Assembly (NCBI RefSeq): GCF_023715745.1
Contig: NZ_JAMBOV010000007.1
Coordinates: 81,201-145,200, forward strand
DNA: 64,000 bases
Source: Microbacterium oleivorans
Lineage (GTDB): Bacteria > Actinomycetota > Actinomycetes > Actinomycetales > Microbacteriaceae
Reading direction: 5' to 3'
Part shown: positions 60,111-64,000 of the stretch, piece by piece
Layout: each line of letters opens with the position of its first letter
How positions within the stretch are numbered: the first letter of the stretch is position 1
Notes under the pieces: model-generated
The model's database searches: none
What the model was told of the DNA's origin: nothing
What the model saw: only the letters and a program-made list of their open reading frames with translations
Translations under genes and position numbers: made by a program

Positions 60111-60956
60111 TCAGGACGGATCGCCCCCGAAGTCGACGGGCTCCCGCGTGTGATAGTCGACAAGGCCGTCGTCGGACTCCAGAACCGGGGTGTCGAAGCG
60201 GCCCGTCAGATACATCGGGGTGACGAGATACGACGTTCTCGGCCGGTCTGTGCGCGCCCACTCCACCCCGTTCGCGATGACACGCTGGATGTTCGGATCG
60301 TGGTAAACGGGGAAGATCTCATCGCCGGGGCTGAAGTAGAACACCCTGCCGTACCCGCGTCGGTAGGTGATCCCGCTGCGGAAGACCTCGCCACCGCTGA
60401 AACTGCTGATGAAGACCAGTTCGTCCGGCTCCGGGACGTCGAAGAACTCCCCGTACATCTCCTGCGTCGGAATGATCAGCGGTTGCGGGATGCCCGCGGC
60501 GATCGGATGCGTCGGCGAGACGGTCCAGACGAGTTCCCTGTCGCGGTCGTTGCGCCACCGGAGGCTGCAGGTCGTCCCCATCAGGCGGCGGAAGATCTTC
60601 GAGTGATGCCCCGAGTGCAGGACGATGATGCCCATGCCCTCCAGCACATGCGACTGGATGCGATCGACGACACGGTCGTCGATCTCGTCGTGGGCGGCGT
60701 GTCCCCACCACACGAGGACGTCGGTCTCGGACAGCAGCTCGTCGGTCATGCCGTGTTCCGGGTCCTCGAGCACACGGGTGGTGACGACGGCTCGGTCGCC
60801 CAGATGAGCGGTGATCCCTCGGGCGATCGTCGTGTGCATGCCATCGGGGTAGATCCCCTGCACGACAGGGTTCACCTGTTCGTGACGGTTCTCCCCCCAG
60901 ACGACGACGCGGATCGGTCGCCCCGAGGGGGCTTCGACGAGGACGGTGTCGGTCAT
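60111..60956 (-). CDS. ThuA-like protein
   Basis: A 281-residue protein of the ThuA (trehalose utilisation) family, class I glutamine amidotransferase fold: IRVVVWGENRHEQVNPVVQG, VLVWWGHAAHDEI, GIIVLHSGHHSKIF. The nucleophile Cys of true amidotransferases is replaced by Ser/Gly (LHSGHH), as in other ThuA proteins. ATG overlaps the dehydrogenase stop. Works with the coupled oxidoreductase in oxidation of the imported sugar. Confidence 0.9.
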   Translation of the reverse strand: MTDTVLVEAPSGRPIRVVVWGENRHEQVNPVVQGIYPDGMHTTIARGITAHLGDRAVVTTRVLEDPEHGMTDELLSETDVLVWWGHAAHDEIDDRVVDRIQSHVLEGMGIIVLHSGHHSKIFRRLMGTTCSLRWRNDRDRELVWTVSPTHPIAAGIPQPLIIPTQEMYGEFFDVPEPDELVFISSFSGGEVFRSGITYRRGYGRVFYFSPGDEIFPVYHDPNIQRVIANGVEWARTDRPRTSYLVTPMYLTGRFDTPVLESDDGLVDYHTREPVDFGGDPS

Positions 60957-62089
60957 AAGGCGCCTCCAGACGCGATCGCGGGCGCAGAGCCCCAGGGGGT
61001 CGTGGACAGTCCGTGCACGGCGTCGGGCCAGGAATACAGCTCGGCTGCGACATCCTCCCGCGTCTCATCGTGACGCGCGCGGGCCAGCGCCTCATCGAGG
61101 AGTTCACGGATGACGACGCGCTCGCCCTGACGCGAACTGCTCTCGGTGGCGCCCTCGATCATCGCGAGGGTCAGCACGTTGTCACGGACCTCGTTCTGCG
61201 GCGTCCGGCCGTCCCTCACACAAGAGACGAACTCGGCCAGCGACCCTTCGATGCTCTCGCCCGCTGCCGGCGGCTGGGGAACGACACGCTCGGAGCGGAG
61301 CGAGACCGCCGACTCGCCGTCCCACGTCGCCACACCTTCGAGACCGTACATCCGCCACTCCGCGTTCCACGAGGTCTCGGCTCCCGGCGCGGCCCGACTG
61401 CCGGAGTAGACGAAACGAGCACCGGAGGCCAGTTCGAAGGTGGCCACCGCCGAAGCCTTTCCCGCGAACCAACTCCACGGCGGGTTCCACGCATCGCAGC
61501 GGACGCTGATCGGGACGTCGTCGGTGATGAATCGCAGCATGTCGAAGTGATGGACCGACATGTCCACGAGGAGCGGATGCTCCATCTGCTCGCGAAATCC
61601 CGGCTCGTGGTCCTCGTGGAAGAAGTCCGCGAGGACCGTGCTCAAGGGCCCGACCTTCCGGGCGACCTCGGCGAACGTCGCGAGCGGTCCGAAGTACCGG
61701 CGCGACTGACTCACCATCAGGAGCTGCCCGGTCACGTTCGCGAGGGCCACCTGCCGCAGGGCTTCCGACACGGTCGGCGCGAGGGGCTTCTCGCAGAGCA
61801 CGGGCAGCCCTGCGCGCATCGCCTGTTCGTTGACGACACGGTGCGCCTGGGGCACCGTCACGTTGATGACCGCTTCGATCCCTGCACCCTCGACCTCGGC
61901 CAAGGACGTCCCGGTCGTGATGTCCAAGCCGGTGGAGGCGCAGGTGCGACGCGCCAGCTCGATGTCGAGGTCCACAACGGCGACAGGGATCGCGACCGAG
62001 GATGCCGCCAGCATCCGAAGCCACTCGCCTCCCATCGCGCCCGCCCCGACGAGCGCGACCCGCAGTCGTCCGTCCACGTCGCCCATCAT
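60953..62089 (-). CDS. Gfo/Idh/MocA-family oxidoreductase (ThuB-like)
   Basis: A 378-residue NAD(P)-dependent sugar dehydrogenase. Rossmann motif GAGAMGG (14-20), the CEKPLAPT motif with catalytic Lys near 100, and DMSVHHFDMLRF near 174. ATG at 62089 overlaps the permease stop (ATGA). With ThuA and the transporter it suggests a 3-keto-sugar pathway for a disaccharide. Confidence 0.92.
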   Translation of the reverse strand: MMGDVDGRLRVALVGAGAMGGEWLRMLAASSVAIPVAVVDLDIELARRTCASTGLDITTGTSLAEVEGAGIEAVINVTVPQAHRVVNEQAMRAGLPVLCEKPLAPTVSEALRQVALANVTGQLLMVSQSRRYFGPLATFAEVARKVGPLSTVLADFFHEDHEPGFREQMEHPLLVDMSVHHFDMLRFITDDVPISVRCDAWNPPWSWFAGKASAVATFELASGARFVYSGSRAAPGAETSWNAEWRMYGLEGVATWDGESAVSLRSERVVPQPPAAGESIEGSLAEFVSCVRDGRTPQNEVRDNVLTLAMIEGATESSSRQGERVVIRELLDEALARARHDETREDVAAELYSWPDAVHGLSTTPWGSAPAIASGGAL

Positions 62090-62958
62090 CCCTTCAGGGC
62101 TCCACCGAGGCTGGACCGCAACAGGTGTTTGCGGACGAAGATGTAGAGGATCGCGGGTGGGAGGACGTACACGATCGCGCTGGCTGCCAGCAGCCCCCAG
62201 TCGACGTGATCACGCTCGCTGAACGCTCGGAACAGGCCGATGGCGAGGGGGTACAGCTCCTGGCTCTGGAGCATCACGAGCGGCGTGAGGAAGTCGCCCC
62301 AAGACCCCATGAACTGCAGCATCGCCGCAGCCCCCAGGCCCGGCCCGATGAGCGGAAGGACGACGCGCCGGATGGCCTGCAGGCGCGTGCTCCCGTCGAC
62401 CCACGCCGCCTCCTCGAGCTCGAGCGGGATCGCGTCGACCGTGCCCTTCATCAGCCAAAGCGTCACCGGCAGGCCGCCGACCGCCTGCACCAGGATGAGG
62501 CCGTGCAGGGTGTTCGTCAGGTGCAGGTTCACCATGATCAGGTACAGCGCCACGATCGTGGCCGGCGCCGGCACGACGCGGATGAGCAGGATGCTGAACA
62601 TGAAGAAGCGTCGGCCCCGGAACTCGAAACGCGAGAGGGCGTAGCCGCCCGCCACACCGAGCGCGAGGTTCAGCACGGTGGAGCCGACCGCGACGACGAG
62701 GCTGTTGATCACGAGCATCGGCGTGCCGGGGGCGGCGAAGAAGCGGGTGAAGTTGTCGAACGACCAGGTCGGCCACTGCACGGTCGCACCGGCGTTCTGA
62801 TCCACCGCGCTCAGCAGCACCCAGGCGAAGGGAACGAGGCAGAAGAGCACGAGCAGGACGAGCAGGACGTACCCGATGGTCCGTTGCACGACGTCGACCG
62901 GCTGCAGCGGCCTGCGGCGCTGCAGCACCACGGAGGTGTTCTCACTGACGGCGGTCAT
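62086..62958 (-). CDS. Sugar ABC transporter permease, MalG type
   Basis: A 290-residue permease with six spans. EAA loop IPLELEEAAWVDGSTRLQAI (about 176-195) docks the shared ATPase. Partner of the permease at 62960, one base away. Confidence 0.92.
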   Translation of the reverse strand: MTAVSENTSVVLQRRRPLQPVDVVQRTIGYVLLVLLVLFCLVPFAWVLLSAVDQNAGATVQWPTWSFDNFTRFFAAPGTPMLVINSLVVAVGSTVLNLALGVAGGYALSRFEFRGRRFFMFSILLIRVVPAPATIVALYLIMVNLHLTNTLHGLILVQAVGGLPVTLWLMKGTVDAIPLELEEAAWVDGSTRLQAIRRVVLPLIGPGLGAAAMLQFMGSWGDFLTPLVMLQSQELYPLAIGLFRAFSERDHVDWGLLAASAIVYVLPPAILYIFVRKHLLRSSLGGALKG

Positions 62959-62959
62959 G

Positions 62960-63904
62960 TCACACCTTCACTTTCGCGAGCCTGACGTACACGACCCCGA
63001 GGACGAGGACGATGACGAGGAGGATGATCGAGGCCGCACTCCCGATGCCGATCTGGGAGAACTGGAGCGCGCGCTCGTAGATGTAGATGGCGGCGATCCG
63101 GGTCTGCCCACCGGGGCCGCCTCGAGTGAGGAAGTAGACCAGGCCGAACACGCCGACCGTGCTGATCGTCGTCAGGAGCAGATAGAGGAACACCGGCCCG
63201 CGGATCAGCGGGAGCGTGACATGGCGGAACACCTGGGTCGCACCGGCACCGTCGACCCGCGCCGCCTCGATGAGCTCGACCGGGACATCCTCGAGCGCCG
63301 CCTGGAACATGATCATCGCGAACGCGAGTCCGCGCCAGACGTTGACGAGGATGATGGCCACCATCGGGACCGTCTGGAGCCAGCTCGTGGGCTCCGCACC
63401 GAAGAGGGAGGTCAGGCGGTTGAGGGTCCCCTCCGGGCTGGTCGCCAGCACGCTGGCCCACGCCAGGGAGGCGACCACCTCGGGGACCACCATCGGCATG
63501 AGGATGGCCGCGCCGAAGACACCCTTCCCGCGGACCCAGGGGCGGCTCAGCAGGATCGCGGCGACCATGCCCAGGACCGTCTGCCCGATGATGGCCGAGA
63601 AGAGGAGGAACGTCCCCGTCTGCCCGAGCGAGGCGAGGAAGTCGCTGCTCGTGAGGAGGTAGGCGTAGTTGTCCAGGCCGACGAACTTCGGATCGCGAGC
63701 CGCGAACCCGGTCAGCTGCGTGTTCGTGAGGCTGAGCCACAGACCGTAGACCGCCGGCAGGACGATGAACAGGGAGATCAGGATGGCCGAAGGTCCCAGC
63801 AGCACGGCGACGATCGGCCAGGTGCTGCGGGCACGGCGGCGCCGCCGCGCAGGCTGCCGAGTGGCATCCTGCGCGGCGGCGGGCAGATCGACGATCGTCG
63901 TCAC
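62960..63904 (-). CDS. Sugar ABC transporter permease, MalF type
   Basis: A 314-residue permease with a basic Arg/Ala-rich N-terminal tail and six spans. EAA loop VPVELIEAARVDGAGATQVF (about 210-229). GTG at 63904 overlaps the binding-protein stop (GTGA). Confidence 0.92.
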   Translation of the reverse strand: MTTIVDLPAAAQDATRQPARRRRRARSTWPIVAVLLGPSAILISLFIVLPAVYGLWLSLTNTQLTGFAARDPKFVGLDNYAYLLTSSDFLASLGQTGTFLLFSAIIGQTVLGMVAAILLSRPWVRGKGVFGAAILMPMVVPEVVASLAWASVLATSPEGTLNRLTSLFGAEPTSWLQTVPMVAIILVNVWRGLAFAMIMFQAALEDVPVELIEAARVDGAGATQVFRHVTLPLIRGPVFLYLLLTTISTVGVFGLVYFLTRGGPGGQTRIAAIYIYERALQFSQIGIGSAASIILLVIVLVLGVVYVRLAKVKV

Positions 63905-64000
63905 TGCTTCACCAGACTCGGCCCCAGCAGGTCCGTGGCGTCCTTCACGAACGATTCGTACGCCTGCCGGCCGTTGGCTTCGCCGCTCAGGATCTTCTCC
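63901..64000 (-). CDS. Sugar-binding protein of the ABC importer, C-terminal end only
   Basis: The last 32 codons, reading EKILSGEANGRQAYESFVKD and ending LVKQ. The helix pattern and the position before two permeases match extracellular sugar-binding proteins. The rest lies beyond the window. Confidence 0.75.
   Translation of the reverse strand, partial: EKILSGEANGRQAYESFVKDATDLLGPSLVKQ

Noticed and set aside
1..64000. CRISPR arrays, insertion sequences, prophage
   Set aside because: No regularly spaced repeats, transposase, integrase or phage structural motifs were seen.

Overview
The window is high-GC DNA (G/C-rich third codon positions, many GTG starts, many leaderless promoters) from an actinobacterium. 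Gene content, a DUF7882-type protein and several small proteins typical of Microbacteriaceae point to Microbacterium or a close relative; that assignment is recognition plus inference, not a search. I see no insertion sequence, prophage, CRISPR array or origin. The DNA looks like ordinary chromosome carrying several uptake and catabolic islands.

Layout. 1-2.0 kb: cut LysR regulator, divergent MFS exporter, small membrane protein, tRNA-Gly(CCC). 2.0-10.5 kb: rhamnoside island (lipoprotein binding protein, two permeases, GH78 rhamnosidase, small unknown protein) facing a LacI regulator with three matching operator boxes, then a GH13 enzyme. 10.6-19.5 kb: a 56-residue membrane peptide with its own terminator, a rhodanese, and an organosulfur island (LLM monooxygenase, two acyl-CoA-dehydrogenase-like flavoproteins, aldo/keto reductase, metI-metN-metQ). 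19.6-25.6 kb: a patch of small uncharacterised proteins mixed with an alcohol dehydrogenase, SDR, aldo/keto reductase and MarR regulator. 25.7-32.7 kb: nitrite assimilation and siroheme synthesis (nirC, nirB, nirD, cysG, hemD fused to a winged helix, sirohydrochlorin chelatase) behind a GlnR-like box. 32.8-41.0 kb: EamA exporter, a beta-lactamase-fold protein that has lost its catalytic residues, DUF2470 protein, iron-regulated heme oxygenase, PIF1-like helicase, membrane protein, CopD-CtaG copper protein, HU. 41.3-47.2 kb: two alpha/beta hydrolases, zinc-free ribosomal proteins S14-L33-L28, HEAT-repeat protein, MFS exporter with divergent LysR. 47.2-54.2 kb: one long minus-strand zinc island (znuA, znuC, znuB, zur, ArsP-type permease, TIGR03943 protein, beta-propeller-like protein, alkyladenine glycosylase). 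54.2-56.7 kb: DUF3140, a BLUF photoreceptor, and a DUF6510 / flavin reductase / molybdopterin oxidoreductase trio. 56.7-64 kb: GH36 alpha-galactosidase divergent from a ROK regulator, then a second sugar operon (binding protein cut by the window end, two permeases, Gfo/Idh/MocA dehydrogenase, ThuA).

Common themes. Most operons are packed with 4-base ATGA or GTGA overlaps, implying translational coupling. At least ten genes have a TANNNT-like -10 box 6-7 bases before the start codon, so they are probably transcribed without a leader. Metal and nitrogen control can be read directly: a Zur-type palindrome over the znuA promoter, a DtxR/IdeR-type iron box over the heme oxygenase promoter, and a GlnR-type box before nirB.

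The strongest candidate for something undescribed is a family of about 110-residue proteins (four copies, at 2022, 19973, 20794 and 25249) with the conserved motifs RSxxTLxxW, QDxSxGxDxGLVxV and WRVxFEPQ. They cluster with two other small unknown families between 19.7 and 25.6 kb.
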